Shown in pieces: positions 1-8,704 of a stretch of 64,000 nt of DNA. The stretch's first letter is position 1. Every line of letters starts with the position of its first letter. The notes beneath the pieces were generated by a model. That model saw only the letters and a program-made list of their open reading frames with translations. It searched no databases and was not told where the DNA came from. This DNA comes from Candidatus Symbiopectobacterium sp. NZEC151. GTDB taxonomy: Bacteria > Pseudomonadota > Gammaproteobacteria > Enterobacterales > Enterobacteriaceae. The DNA lies in assembly GCF_025962655.1 (NCBI RefSeq), contig NZ_JAGFPE010000001.1:1674001-1738000 (forward strand). The letters run 5' to 3'. Made by a program: the position numbers and the translations under genes.

Positions 1-852
1 TGCGGCGATATAGCTTTCATGCTGAACCTCGCCGGTAATACCCAGATCGGCCATCAGGAACGCGCTTCCGAGCTCAGCAATCAACTCCTCAAACGCATAA
101 TCCTCACTGCCAAAGCGCCCTTTCATATCACGGTTCAGACGGCTTTTGGCACCCGTCCAGTGCACCAGTTCATGCAGACCGGTCGCGTAGAAATTAGCGG
201 CATCAGAAAAAAGACGGCGCTCTGGCAGCCAGATTTCATCGGTTGATGGCCGGTAAAACGCGTTTTGTCCTTTCTCGGTAATGGTCGCGCCACTGTGGTG
301 AAAAAGGGTTTCAACGCGCGACAACGTCTCGAAGGTTTCAGCGGGTAGTGTTGGCGCATCGTCCCGTGACAAACCGTCAATCTGTTCAACGTTAAAGACA
401 ATGAACGTTTTTAACATGGGGAAATGCTCGATATCGCCCGCCTCGTTTTCCTTCTCCACGGTGGTATAAAAAATGCCCGTGGTGCCGTGTTCACCTCTGC
501 GCACTTGCCCGCCCACTGCCTTCGCCTGCTTGTAAGTCATCCAGCGCGGATCGCTGAATCCCTGTTTAGAGGCACTGCACCATAACAGCATGATATTGAT
601 GCCGCTATAAGCGACGCCAGTGGCAAAGTTAGACGGTAAACCTGACATGCCGGGCACACGCTGCCAGGGACAGATCCAGGGTTTTACGCCCGCTTCCAGG
701 GCAGCGATGATGTGGTTGGTAACGGTCTGGCAGATATCCGTCTGGGTTTGAGACCATTTCGTTTTTGAGGAGCCTGACGGGTCCAGCGGGGATACGCTGG
801 TCGCCGTTGCAGTGTTAGGGGCGCTGGTCCGGGTATGCAGGGAAGTTTTCAT
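1..852 (-). CDS. ArdC-like antirestriction protein, 3' end outside window
   Basis: Reading leftwards from an ATG at 852, the frame stays open for 284 codons to the window edge, so this is a partial gene. The N-terminal half (about residues 30-140) resembles the ArdC/DUF1738 ssDNA-binding domain, with an AYSGINIMLL-type stretch. The second half carries a zincin-type metallopeptidase motif HELVH at residues 227-231, followed by an ELIAELGSAF stretch, both typical of this family. ArdC-type proteins are carried by plasmids and integrative elements and protect incoming DNA from restriction. It lies in the leuZ island, which itself carries a restriction system. The call is firm at family level; antirestriction activity is inferred. 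Confidence 0.85.
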   Translation of the reverse strand, partial: MKTSLHTRTSAPNTATATSVSPLDPSGSSKTKWSQTQTDICQTVTNHIIAALEAGVKPWICPWQRVPGMSGLPSNFATGVAYSGINIMLLWCSASKQGFSDPRWMTYKQAKAVGGQVRRGEHGTTGIFYTTVEKENEAGDIEHFPMLKTFIVFNVEQIDGLSRDDAPTLPAETFETLSRVETLFHHSGATITEKGQNAFYRPSTDEIWLPERRLFSDAANFYATGLHELVHWTGAKSRLNRDMKGRFGSEDYAFEELIAELGSAFLMADLGITGEVQHESYIAA

Positions 853-1212
853 GGTTTTTTCTCCGTCGGTTGTGTGGTTTTCGTCTTCGTATCGCCTGAC
901 GGTTCGCTTTCCCGGCATCGTTCTGGCACGCAAGGGCGCAGCATGCGTGCACTTCACCCTTGCGTGACGGGTTGTGCTGGGAAACGATTAACCGGAAGCA
1001 GAGACGAACGAAAAACACACGGGAGAAAAAACCAGCCCTGCATATCCGGAGCTAGCGCCCCTTGGTCTGCAGCGGTGAAAAGCAGGATTTCAGAGAGCAC
1101 GACGGACATCAATAGAGCCCCCCTCCAATTCTTAAAGAGAAAGTCGTCATGCATCAGGACACGCGCGTGCCGGTTTTCTTCCACCCTTCATCTTTCAGAA
1201 GGAGTTCGACTC
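853..1212. other. Intergenic region between ardC-like gene and alpA
   Basis: No convincing gene is seen on either strand. An open frame runs from 835 into the AlpA gene, but its first 126 codons have no family resemblance and lie in low-quality coding sequence. The region should hold divergent promoters for the ArdC-like and AlpA-like genes. I could not assign boxes with confidence. Confidence 0.5.
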
Positions 1213-1431
1213 ATGACCCATACCCACCCACAGCATTCTGCAAATAACCCACTCGTTGATATGGCCTATATCACCGCGTATACCGGCATGACCGACAAGT
1301 GGTTCTATAAACTGATTAAGGACGGCGAGTTTCCGAAACCGATCAAGCTGGGCCGCCGATCGCGATGGCTAAGAAGTGAAGTGGAAGAGTGGATGCAGCG
1401 ACGTATCGATCGCTCGCGTCCGTCGTCATAA
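1213..1431 (+). CDS. AlpA-family phage/island regulator
   Basis: Small (72 aa) winged-helix DNA-binding protein. A helix-turn-helix runs across about residues 15-60, with the typical KWFYKLIKDGEFPKPIKLG and WLRSEVEEWM signatures of AlpA/excisionase-like regulators. I chose the ATG at 1213 because it follows an AGAAGGAG ribosome site (1197-1204) and gives the usual family length; the longer upstream frame has no family similarity. AlpA-type proteins activate excision or integrase expression in P4-like elements. A paralogue sits in the tRNA-Asn island at 62568, in a similar position next to the Ner/XRE switch. Confidence 0.88.
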   Translation: MTHTHPQHSANNPLVDMAYITAYTGMTDKWFYKLIKDGEFPKPIKLGRRSRWLRSEVEEWMQRRIDRSRPSS

Positions 1432-1552
1432 AGCAGTAGGATTAACGTCGAATTGCACCATTAGCCAATCAACGCATCAGAAGGGGGAACCCGACCTCAA
1501 AAAATCGGATCCCCTCCACTCCTAATTTACATCTACTGGCACCAAAGAATAG

Positions 1553-1816
1553 TTACTCAAGCTTTCGCCTGATCTGCTTTTGACGATCAATAGGGTTGCC
1601 CGCTGAATCAAAGTAGCGGCTTGGCCAGATCTCCGAAGGATGAATCCCTAATGCTCCTGCGAGCAGGAATTCACCTTTCGGCCACGGTCGGATAAGGACA
1701 TTAGCCAGTGTTGATGAACTAAGCCCAGCCTGTCTGGATAGCGCTGCCAGCGTAATCCGTTTCTTGTGCAACATAGCAATAATATCTGCTGGATGTTTAT
1801 CACTCTTCCTAGCCAT
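1553..1816 (-). CDS. Ner-like (Mu Ner/SfsB type) DNA-binding regulator
   Basis: An 87-aa protein with the Ner/Nlp helix-turn-helix. Features are HPADIIAMLHKKRITLAALSR (split over residues 8-28), a recognition helix around STLANVL, and the family ending PSEIWPSRY. A strong AGGGAGG ribosome site precedes the ATG. Ner-type proteins are small repressors of phage early promoters. It is transcribed away from the XRE gene at 2097, and the shared intergenic region carries two identical 17-bp palindromes. This looks like a lysogeny-style switch for the island. A closely similar Ner-like protein occurs at 61388-61627. Confidence 0.87.
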   Translation of the reverse strand: MARKSDKHPADIIAMLHKKRITLAALSRQAGLSSSTLANVLIRPWPKGEFLLAGALGIHPSEIWPSRYFDSAGNPIDRQKQIRRKLE

Positions 1817-1861
1817 GTTTCCTCCCTGTTTGAAGTGACAGAAGACGTTTCCAACACCAAT

Positions 1862-1878
1862 ACTAAGTAATACTTAGT
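1862..1878. promoter_or_regulatory. Palindromic operator, copy 1
   Basis: A perfect 8-1-8 palindrome, ACTAAGTAATACTTAGT, 46 bp upstream of the Ner-like start. The identical 17-mer recurs at 2020-2036. It is a likely binding site for the XRE and/or Ner-like protein. Which of the two binds is not shown. Confidence 0.7.
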
Positions 1879-2019
1879 CACGCCCAACATACAGCTCTGA
1901 AAATCACTGTTGGCTATACAAGATGTCGATAGTTGCGCTCTTTAACAGAAACCGCACCGCGCGTTAAGTCCGCTTTATCCCTGTATTCGAGCATAAAAGC
2001 GCTTATTTTAAGACACTTA

Positions 2020-2036
2020 ACTAAGTAATACTTAGT
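2020..2036. promoter_or_regulatory. Palindromic operator, copy 2
   Basis: Second exact copy of the 17-bp palindrome at 1862-1878, here about 60 bp upstream of the XRE gene start. Two identical sites, one near each divergent gene, suggest mutual repression. Confidence 0.7.
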
Positions 2037-2096
2037 ATATTTCCTAACAGAGTACGTCAACACTAAGGATTCCACATTGGGTTGGTCGGGATTGTC

Positions 2097-2348
2097 ATGC
2101 TGCCACAGCGTTTAAAAGAAGCCAGATTGAGAGCAGGCTTGTCGCAACAGCGGCTTGGCGTTCTTGCTGGCATTGATGAATCCACGGCAAGCGCACGGAT
2201 GAATCAATATGAGCGAGGAGTACATACCCCTGATTTTGATCTTGCCTGTCGTTTGGCAACAGTGCTTGATATTCCTGCCAGCTACTTTTATACCGTCGAA
2301 GATGAGCTTGCCGAATTAGTTCTTAATTTTCGCTCGACGAAAAAATAG
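2097..2348 (+). CDS. XRE-family (Cro/CI-like) repressor
   Basis: About 83 aa, almost entirely one helix-turn-helix domain: RLKEARLRAGLSQQRLG, then a recognition segment and the NQYERGVHTPDF ending seen in phage Cro/CI-type and C-protein regulators. The frame is open from a TTG at 2082, but the ATG at 2097 starts just before the domain and has a GGGA-type ribosome site, so I prefer it. It is divergent from the Ner-like gene and preceded by a palindromic operator. It could control the island switch, the downstream restriction cluster, or both. Confidence 0.85.
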   Translation: MLPQRLKEARLRAGLSQQRLGVLAGIDESTASARMNQYERGVHTPDFDLACRLATVLDIPASYFYTVEDELAELVLNFRSTKK

Positions 2349-2519
2349 CCCTCAACAGCGTGTTATCGCTGTGTTGGAATGGTGAAAGCTATGCTACCAG
2401 ATCGCCCCCTTAATACTAATCCCTTCTTTTGTATTCAAACTAAAGGGCTAGGTAGTCTACAGGGATGAGTCAGTTGAAATTTAAACGCTGTTAACTTTAA
2501 CCAAGCTCCGGCATACGGT

Positions 2520-2630
2520 ATGCCTTCAGCGGAGATCGCTATACACAAAACACGATTCACCGAACACCAGCTCTTTGCTATTTTAGGGTGTATTGAAGCC
2601 GAACATGCTGTCAAAGGTATCTGCAGCTAA
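2520..2630 (+). pseudogene. Remnant of IS3-family orfA (transposase N-terminus)
   Basis: The frame from ATG 2520 encodes about 36 residues containing RFTEHQLFAILGCIEAEHAV, then KGIC. This matches the start of IS3-family OrfA proteins, which read like RFTEEQIVAIL..EAG..VKE.C. A stop codon follows at once and no downstream transposase is present. It is a dead fragment marking past insertion near the restriction genes. Confidence 0.5.
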
Positions 2631-2811
2631 TCGGGGACACATGAAAGGCTGGAAAACGATATTTTGTGGTATAAAAGTGCTAATCAGCAAAACAATGAAA
2701 AGATTTTTCGAGTGAAAGAACACTTATTAAACAGAGCATTGCTGTATATAGTCAATTGAAAACACTGTATATACATACAATTTATTTCTTCTGGGTAAAA
2801 TACGTGATATG

Positions 2812-2829
2812 GTGTCACTAATTTGACAC
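2812..2829. promoter_or_regulatory. Inverted repeat at methyltransferase start
   Basis: GTGTCA-N6-TGACAC, a perfect 6-bp inverted repeat with a 6-bp spacer, ending 14 bp before the ATG of the methyltransferase. It could be an operator for a controller protein or for autoregulation by the N-terminal domain of the methyltransferase, as known for EcoRII-type enzymes. Function is inferred from position only. Confidence 0.4.
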
Positions 2830-2843
2830 TGCTGGACACTAAG

Positions 2844-4277
2844 ATGAAAGAGTTTATCTCATACGCTCAAGACGTGAATGAAAAATCGAAGGCTACACAA
2901 CAACAAAAGCTTGAGGAAGATAAAAAGTTAGTTTACCAACTTCTTGAATCTTATGACCAAAAGTCTATAGCTAAAATATTACGAGAAACAGGTTGCAGCG
3001 ACTGGACAAGAGAGACGCTTAGTCGATGGCTCAGTGGGAAAACCTTCCAAAAACCTCTGGTTGAAGCTGAGGTTGAAGTCCTTAGAAACATGCTACCAAA
3101 ACCACCGAAAAACCATCCATGCTATGATTTTCGATTCATTGACTTGTTTGCCGGAATTGGTGGTATCAGAAAAGGGTTTGAGGCTATAGGGGGACAATGT
3201 GTTTTCACCAGCGAGTGGAATAAAGAAGCTGTCCGTACTTATAAAGCAAACTGGTTTTGTGATCCAGAACAGCATGTGTTTAATTCTGATATCAGAGAAA
3301 TAACTCTAAGTGATAAAGAAGAGATCAGCGAAGCAGACGCCTACAAGAACATCCAAAAAGAAATACCGGATCACGATGTATTGCTAGCAGGATTCCCATG
3401 CCAACCGTTCTCACTAGCAGGTGTGTCGAAAAAGAACTCACTCGGACGAGCACACGGATTCGAATGTGAAGCTCAGGGAACGCTGTTTTTTGATGTTGCA
3501 AGAATTATTGCATCAAAAAAACCAGCCATATTTTTACTTGAAAATGTGAAAAATCTGAAAAGTCATGATAAGGGTAAAACATTCAAAGTAATTATGAACA
3601 CTCTTGATGAGTTAGGCTATACAGTCGCAGATGCTGAATTTTCAGGTCCATCAGATCCTAAAATTATTGACGGGAAAAATTTCCTTCCTCAACACAGAGA
3701 GCGGATTGTGTTAGTAGGGTTTCGCCGTGATTTGAATATCCATCAAGGTTTCACTTTACGTAATATCTCACAGTATTTCCCTGAAAAACGCCCCACATTT
3801 GGCGATTTACTTGAGAACAGTGTCGATGATAAATATATTCTTACACCAAAGTTATGGAAGTATTTATACAACTATGCAAAAAAACACCAAGCTAAAGGCA
3901 ATGGATTTGGGTTTGGCTTAGTATCCCCTTCAAACAGTGAAAGTGTAGCGCGTACCTTATCAGCACGTTACCATAAGGATGGCTCAGAGATACTGATTGA
4001 CCGCGGATGGGATATGAAGCTTGGAGAAGTCGACTTTGACAATCCAGAAAATCAGAGGAACCGACCTCGGCGGCTCACACCCAAGGAGTGCGCCCGATTA
4101 ATGGGTTTTGAGAGCCCCAAAGGGGATACTTTTTTCATACCTGTATCAGATACGCAGGCATACAGGCAATTTGGTAACTCTGTTATCGTCCCGGTTTTTT
4201 CCGCTACAGCACAATTATTGAAACCTTTTATATTGAAGGCAGTACAATTACAGAAGAAAAATAATCAGGCGGCATAA
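2844..4277 (+). CDS. dcm: Dcm-like DNA (cytosine-5) methyltransferase
   Basis: A 477-aa C5-cytosine methyltransferase that follows E. coli Dcm closely along its whole length, including [13 protein letters not shown] (SAM site, motif I), [10 protein letters not shown] with the catalytic Cys at about residue 186 (motif IV), [10 protein letters not shown] (motif VI) and the C-terminal QFGNS motif X. E. coli Dcm and EcoRII methylate the second C of CCWGG, so the same specificity is likely. The ATG at 2844 is preferred over an upstream TTG because it gives a Dcm-like length. It is followed 6 bp later by vsr and then by a restriction endonuclease gene, forming a restriction-modification locus. Local DNA is AT-rich, unlike the chromosomal backbone. 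Confidence 0.95.
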   Translation: MKEFISYAQDVNEKSKATQQQKLEEDKKLVYQLLESYDQKSIAKILRETGCSDWTRETLSRWLSGKTFQKPLVEAEVEVLRNMLPKPPKNHPCYDFRFIDLFAGIGGIRKGFEAIGGQCVFTSEWNKEAVRTYKANWFCDPEQHVFNSDIREITLSDKEEISEADAYKNIQKEIPDHDVLLAGFPCQPFSLAGVSKKNSLGRAHGFECEAQGTLFFDVARIIASKKPAIFLLENVKNLKSHDKGKTFKVIMNTLDELGYTVADAEFSGPSDPKIIDGKNFLPQHRERIVLVGFRRDLNIHQGFTLRNISQYFPEKRPTFGDLLENSVDDKYILTPKLWKYLYNYAKKHQAKGNGFGFGLVSPSNSESVARTLSARYHKDGSEILIDRGWDMKLGEVDFDNPENQRNRPRRLTPKECARLMGFESPKGDTFFIPVSDTQAYRQFGNSVIVPVFSATAQLLKPFILKAVQLQKKNNQAA

Positions 4278-4283
4278 ACCACT

Positions 4284-4751
4284 ATGGCTGATGTCCACGA
4301 CAAATTGACTCGCAGAAAAAATATGCAGGCAATACGCAACTGTGACACAGCCATAGAAAAAAAAATTTCCAGAATTCTTGATGAACTGGAAGTGGATTAT
4401 AGCCCTCAGGTAAAAGAACTTCCTGGCCGGCCGGATTTTGTTATAGAACAATACCGGGCTGTTATCTTTGTGCATGGATGCTTTTGGCATGGGCATCAGT
4501 GTGACCTTTTCAAGATCCCAAAGACAAGAACTGAATTCTGGTTGAAAAAAATTGGTGATAATGTTCATAGAGATCGTCTGGTTATACATAAATTGATAGC
4601 AACAGGATGGAAAGTGTTACTGATATGGGAATGTGCTCTTAAAGGCCGCTCAAAAGCATCTCAAACAGAAGTATCAGAGCGAATAGAAGAATGGCTCTGC
4701 GCAAGTGATGTAAGTGCAGAGATCAATACAAAAGGCATAAACAAGATATAA
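4284..4751 (+). CDS. vsr: Very short patch repair endonuclease Vsr
   Basis: A 155-aa protein close to E. coli Vsr end to end. The catalytic Asp51 lies in the LPGRPDF motif, His69 lies in HGCFWH, and the structural zinc ligands Cys66, His71, Cys73 and a later Cys in LIWECAL are all present. Vsr nicks 5' of the mismatched T in CT(W)GG:CC(W)GG, correcting the T:G mismatches left by deamination of Dcm-made 5-methylcytosine. The 6-bp gap after the methyltransferase implies co-transcription and translational coupling, matching the dcm-vsr overlap in E. coli. Confidence 0.95.
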   Translation: MADVHDKLTRRKNMQAIRNCDTAIEKKISRILDELEVDYSPQVKELPGRPDFVIEQYRAVIFVHGCFWHGHQCDLFKIPKTRTEFWLKKIGDNVHRDRLVIHKLIATGWKVLLIWECALKGRSKASQTEVSERIEEWLCASDVSAEINTKGINKI

Positions 4752-4923
4752 CAATATGATTACATTGACTTTAATAAATGATCACTAAAATATTAACAAC
4801 CATGTTGCCTTCCATCCTCAGACCTCCCTCATACTAAATCTCATTCAATTTTCTCATCAATCGGGTTACCCTGTATCTAAGATTTTTCTGTGATGGATGA
4901 CGCTGACTGATGGGGAAGTCAAA

Positions 4924-6246
4924 ATGAACAAAGGCTCAGTTAATTTTGAAAAGATATGCAGTGTTTTGTCAAACATGGGTGCGGAAAGAGTCATCGTAAA
5001 AAGACTTGCTAATAATGATAACTCTAAACAACAGATATACCTTGGTTCAGACTATTCAGTTATCCAAGGCCTGCCTATTGGAGAAATAATATATTCAGGA
5101 ATATCATCCAAAGGTGACACACTTAATGCAGCCATAAATTTATTTTGGATCACTCCTGATGGGAATAAGGAAGTTGCACCTGGTTCACAAATAATTTTAT
5201 ATCCACAATACCCGGAAGTTAGGCTTTCAGGGACACTGAAAAAATGTAAACTTTCACCATCTCATCTTATGCGGCCACCGACAAAGCAGGAGAGAGAACT
5301 TAGAAAAAACATGCATCGATATCTTATCATTGGTGTATGTAATAACCATGTTTTAACATATATGAGTGCATGGGACGATAATGTATCATTAGAAATAAAA
5401 AGCGCAATAGAAAGAAAAGAGTTATCAATTGTTTTTTCCGTCTTTTATGAAGTCCCTTCCTTAATTCAGAAAAGCAAAACAGTTCTTATAGAAAAACTAA
5501 AAGAAATTCATGAATACGGATATATAAAATCAAGAAGATTAGATAAAACAGGGAATGTTATAGATTACAAAGCTAAAAACGGTGCTGGATTTACTCTTGA
5601 AAGTTTCTTCGGAATAATACCTAACGGTAAATCTGAACCGGATTTTTTAGACTGGGAATTAAAAGCACACTCTGGTTCTGTAGTAACATTAATGACTCCT
5701 GAACCTAATACAGGGAAATATATTGAAGATATCCATTCATTCATGCATAATTATGCATCCAGTAAAAGAGAAGATCGGGTTGACTTTGCCAGTATACATA
5801 AAATTGGAGATACAAATAATAAAACAGGCTTATCATTAAATCTCGAAGGTTATGACTTAATCAAAAACAAAATCATAGACATGAATGGGGGATTATTTCT
5901 CAGGGATCGTTCAGGAGAGCTAGTTGCTGGATGGAGCTTTGAAAAATTACTAAACCACTGGAAAAGAAAACATGCAAAAACGTGTTTTGTATCTTATGAA
6001 TATCAAGACTCTGATTCTGAAAGATATTATCGTTATGGACCTTCAGTAACACTAGCAACAGGTGCAGAATTTGAAAAGTTTTTCTCTGCATTAGCTGCTT
6101 CGACTATCTATTATGATCCCGGCATCAATATTAAATACACAGATAAAAAGGCTACTGTTAAAAAGAGAAATCAGTTTAGAATAAAATGGAAAGATATAAC
6201 TGGTATATATACAGCCGTTGAAGAGTTAGATTTAACAAATTGTTGA
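4924..6246 (+). CDS. Type II restriction endonuclease, MvaI/BcnI-type nuclease with EcoRII-N-like N-terminus
   Basis: About 440 aa. The C-terminal part (about 195-440) has the MvaI/BcnI-family core: GAGFTLE, FFGI, PNG, then PDFLDWELK, giving catalytic Asp240, Glu245 and Lys247 in D-x4-E-x-K spacing. The first about 170 residues are not part of MvaI, which is only about 250 aa. They contain VIVKRLANND and a QIYLGSD stretch that resemble the EcoRII N-terminal (B3-like) DNA-binding domain. The ATG at 4924 is chosen for its GGGGA ribosome site; an ATG at 4897 is also in frame. Location after dcm-vsr predicts cleavage at CCWGG. The nuclease family call is fairly secure; the N-terminal domain call is weaker. 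Confidence 0.8.
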   Translation: MNKGSVNFEKICSVLSNMGAERVIVKRLANNDNSKQQIYLGSDYSVIQGLPIGEIIYSGISSKGDTLNAAINLFWITPDGNKEVAPGSQIILYPQYPEVRLSGTLKKCKLSPSHLMRPPTKQERELRKNMHRYLIIGVCNNHVLTYMSAWDDNVSLEIKSAIERKELSIVFSVFYEVPSLIQKSKTVLIEKLKEIHEYGYIKSRRLDKTGNVIDYKAKNGAGFTLESFFGIIPNGKSEPDFLDWELKAHSGSVVTLMTPEPNTGKYIEDIHSFMHNYASSKREDRVDFASIHKIGDTNNKTGLSLNLEGYDLIKNKIIDMNGGLFLRDRSGELVAGWSFEKLLNHWKRKHAKTCFVSYEYQDSDSERYYRYGPSVTLATGAEFEKFFSALAASTIYYDPGINIKYTDKKATVKKRNQFRIKWKDITGIYTAVEELDLTNC

Positions 6247-7041
6247 TATCAGCATGGGGGCTTGAATAGCTCTCATGCATCCAATCAATTCTTGTGCAAT
6301 CGAAGCTTGTTTTATAGTAATTCAGTAAGGCAACACCAGACAGCCATTTTTAACTTTCGTGCAACATCATTAAAAATAATAAAGGCGTTATTATGAATAA
6401 TAGGTCAGTGAGTAGGAATATTTACAAAATAAACTCAGATGTCATCGAATGCCTGCAGCACTAAGTGATAACTACAATCGTTTTAACAGTGCAGAAGAAA
6501 CTTAGACGATATAGACAAAGTTCTATTGACAGAACAAAGCGCCCCACTGCGTTGGTAGTATACCAACTTATCCCGACAGAGGTTGAAAATATAGACTGCC
6601 AAGGCAGTTAACTCTTTAAATTGACTAAAGCAGTATTGTCAGAGATTGCGAGAAGAAGGAAAATTTTATTGCTCCACTTTCAAAGCTCTGATATAAAAAA
6701 TTTACTGATATTGGAAGACCTGAATTTATCACAACAAAGTGAAATATTTAATGACACACAAAGCCCACATCGAAGCCATAACAGGTATTCCAAATGTCTC
6801 AGCGAGTGGAACGAACGTTAAACTTATCATTCATCAGCTTGATTTTTAGATCATTCAGGATAGCAAATATGTTAATTTACAATACAATCAACACGTTAGC
6901 AAAAAACACACCAATAAGCATCAAATTTAATCTGTTCACAAGTATTGTTTCTGCCCTGCCTAACCTGTAATAATGAGGGGTAAAATCAGTATTTTTATAA
7001 ATCATTATTTTCCTAATTGTTAGTGATTTGACGGAGCAGCC
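6247..7041. other. Long AT-rich spacer between restriction cluster and DUF262 gene
   Basis: Nearly 800 bp without a convincing gene. Two short frames (a TTG-started 66-codon frame at 6621-6821 and a 32-codon frame at 6751-6849) lack ribosome sites and family resemblance. The region probably contains decayed mobile DNA and the promoter of the DUF262-HEPN pair. No clear promoter was assigned. Confidence 0.5.
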
Positions 7042-8091
7042 ATGGTTGATATTGAAGAAGTTATAACCAAGAAAAGAAATTCGCTAAAAGCAGATCGCTT
7101 AGATATGTCTTTTGGTGAACTGATGAATATGTACGAGGATGGTGATTTATTCATCACCCCTGAATACCAAAGAGCATTCCGATGGTCTAATTTTCAACAA
7201 ACAAGATTTATTGAATCAGTATTATTAGGAATTCCGATCCCTCCAATTTTCGTAGCCGAAGATGACAAAGGTAAATGGGAAGTTGTTGACGGGCTTCAAC
7301 GCATATCTACAATTTTTTCATTTTTTGGGATACTTTCTAGCTTTCCTGAAAAAAATAACCTTCAACTCTGTGAAGGTGAAATAGTCTCTGAGTTAGTAAA
7401 CATAAAAATCAATGACTTACCTATAAGATTAAAAACCACAATTAAGAGAGCTGTGTGTCGTGTAGAAATAGTCAGATGGGATAGCAATGAGGATATTCGT
7501 TATGAACTTTTTAACAGACTCAATACTGGCGCAAGCCCACTTTCTGACCAAGAAATAAGAAACTGTATATTTAGATCTTACCCTGTAGATCTAAATCAAA
7601 TTTTACGTGATGTGGCTGCGATGCCTAATTTTATTAATTTAATAAGTCCCTCACCAACAAAAAAAGAAGAAATGTTTTTAGAGGAACTTGTTTTACGCTA
7701 TTTTGCATTTAAACATTTCAATGATGATTTCAAGACAACTATACCGAATTTCCTTTCAGATTTCATGCGAGTTGTTTCGAAAGGAGAGTTCGCCTTCGAT
7801 TTAGATGCTGAAAAAAAATCCCTTATTGATTTAATCGATTTTCTAGTAATAAATAACGGTAGGGAGCTGTTTAGACCCAAAGGTCCATTTGCACTTCATT
7901 TATTTGACTCAATGTCTTACGCTTTACCAAAAGTATATGACACCATTAGTGGTAATGAGGATAAAATTTTAAGATCGATTAGCACCCTTTTAACTGATGA
8001 GGCATACCAAGGTATAAGTGTTTTAGCATTTTCAACTACACGTATCCGTAACCGTATGGATCGTGCATTGGAGATTTTCAGGAGTGCATAG
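7042..8091 (+). CDS. DUF262 domain protein (ParB/GmrS-like), putative defence component
   Basis: A 349-aa protein with an N-terminal DUF262 domain. It starts with a YQRAFRW segment (near residue 50), and the signature DGLQR lies at residues 83-87, followed by IST. DUF262 has a ParB-like fold and is the NTP-using half of GmrSD and related anti-phage systems. The DUF1524 HNH nuclease half of GmrSD is absent here. The rest of the protein is helical and not recognised. The gene overlaps the HEPN gene by about 8 bp, so the two are surely co-expressed. AT-rich cargo of the leuZ island. Confidence 0.85.
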   Translation: MVDIEEVITKKRNSLKADRLDMSFGELMNMYEDGDLFITPEYQRAFRWSNFQQTRFIESVLLGIPIPPIFVAEDDKGKWEVVDGLQRISTIFSFFGILSSFPEKNNLQLCEGEIVSELVNIKINDLPIRLKTTIKRAVCRVEIVRWDSNEDIRYELFNRLNTGASPLSDQEIRNCIFRSYPVDLNQILRDVAAMPNFINLISPSPTKKEEMFLEELVLRYFAFKHFNDDFKTTIPNFLSDFMRVVSKGEFAFDLDAEKKSLIDLIDFLVINNGRELFRPKGPFALHLFDSMSYALPKVYDTISGNEDKILRSISTLLTDEAYQGISVLAFSTTRIRNRMDRALEIFRSA

Positions 8092-8704
8092 TTTAGTAGA
8101 AGAGATCAATGAGACAAATGCCTGGAGGGATGGGGAATTTGCAAAATTTAGAGTCAACCCTCATCAGGTAGAAAGTATATTATGGGGGCGTATGTGCGTA
8201 CCTATGATTTATGCAAATTGGGAGGGTTTTGTTGTAAGTTCACTAAAAATGCTTTTACAACATTTAAATAGTCTAGGATTAACCCCTTTACAAATCCCTA
8301 CCCGGCTTGTTGTTGTCGGATTGGGTGATACTTATAGGAGTTTAAGTGGCAAACAATCATTTGAACAGAGATGTACTTTTACTGATAAGTTCAATGAATT
8401 GTTGAGAAATACTGTTAGATTTAATACAAAGATCGAAACAAAATCTAATTTACATAGTGAAGTTTTGAAGGAATTATGCCAGATGTTTAACTTTAACTAT
8501 GCACGATTTACACACTTAATCAGTACACTAGACCGTCTGGTACATGTCAGAAATTGTATTGCTCATGGTGAGAACTCAATATTACCGACTCAAGAAAATA
8601 TAGAAAAATTTATTGATGCAGTAAAACACAGCATAGATATTTTAATGGACGAGATCGATATTTTTTTAATGCAAGAGAGCTATTTATATCAGCAACAAGC
8701 ATGA
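8084..8704 (+). CDS. HEPN-domain protein (MAE_28990/MAE_18760-like), putative RNase effector
   Basis: About 206 aa from the GTG at 8084, which overlaps the stop of the DUF262 gene and follows a TTGGAG ribosome site; a GTG at 8063 is also in frame. It carries the HEPN catalytic signature R-x4-H as RNCIAH at residues 156-161, preceded by a long helical region typical of the RiboL-PSP / MAE_28990 HEPN group. HEPN proteins of this type are metal-independent RNases used in toxin-antitoxin and abortive infection. Coupling to a DUF262 protein suggests a sensor/effector pair. No experimental role is assumed. Confidence 0.75.
   Translation: MHSLVEEINETNAWRDGEFAKFRVNPHQVESILWGRMCVPMIYANWEGFVVSSLKMLLQHLNSLGLTPLQIPTRLVVVGLGDTYRSLSGKQSFEQRCTFTDKFNELLRNTVRFNTKIETKSNLHSEVLKELCQMFNFNYARFTHLISTLDRLVHVRNCIAHGENSILPTQENIEKFIDAVKHSIDILMDEIDIFLMQESYLYQQQA

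Larger units (their letters stand above)
2349..2843. other. Intergenic region with insertion-sequence remnant
   Basis: About 495 bp between the XRE gene and the methyltransferase. It holds a decayed IS3-type orfA fragment (2520-2630), an AT-rich stretch from about 2630 to 2800, and an inverted repeat just before the methyltransferase start. No intact gene is seen. Confidence 0.6.

Noticed and set aside
835..1212. Long upstream extension of the AlpA frame (198 aa in total)
   Set aside because: No family similarity in the first 126 codons; a strong ribosome site and family-length start are at 1213.
1481..1517. Hairpin GGGGAACCCGA ... TCGGATCCCC after the AlpA gene
   Set aside because: Stem is interrupted and no T-run follows on either strand; too weak to call a terminator.
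6621..6821. 66-codon frame starting with TTG
   Set aside because: No ribosome site, no recognised domain, low-quality AT-rich context.
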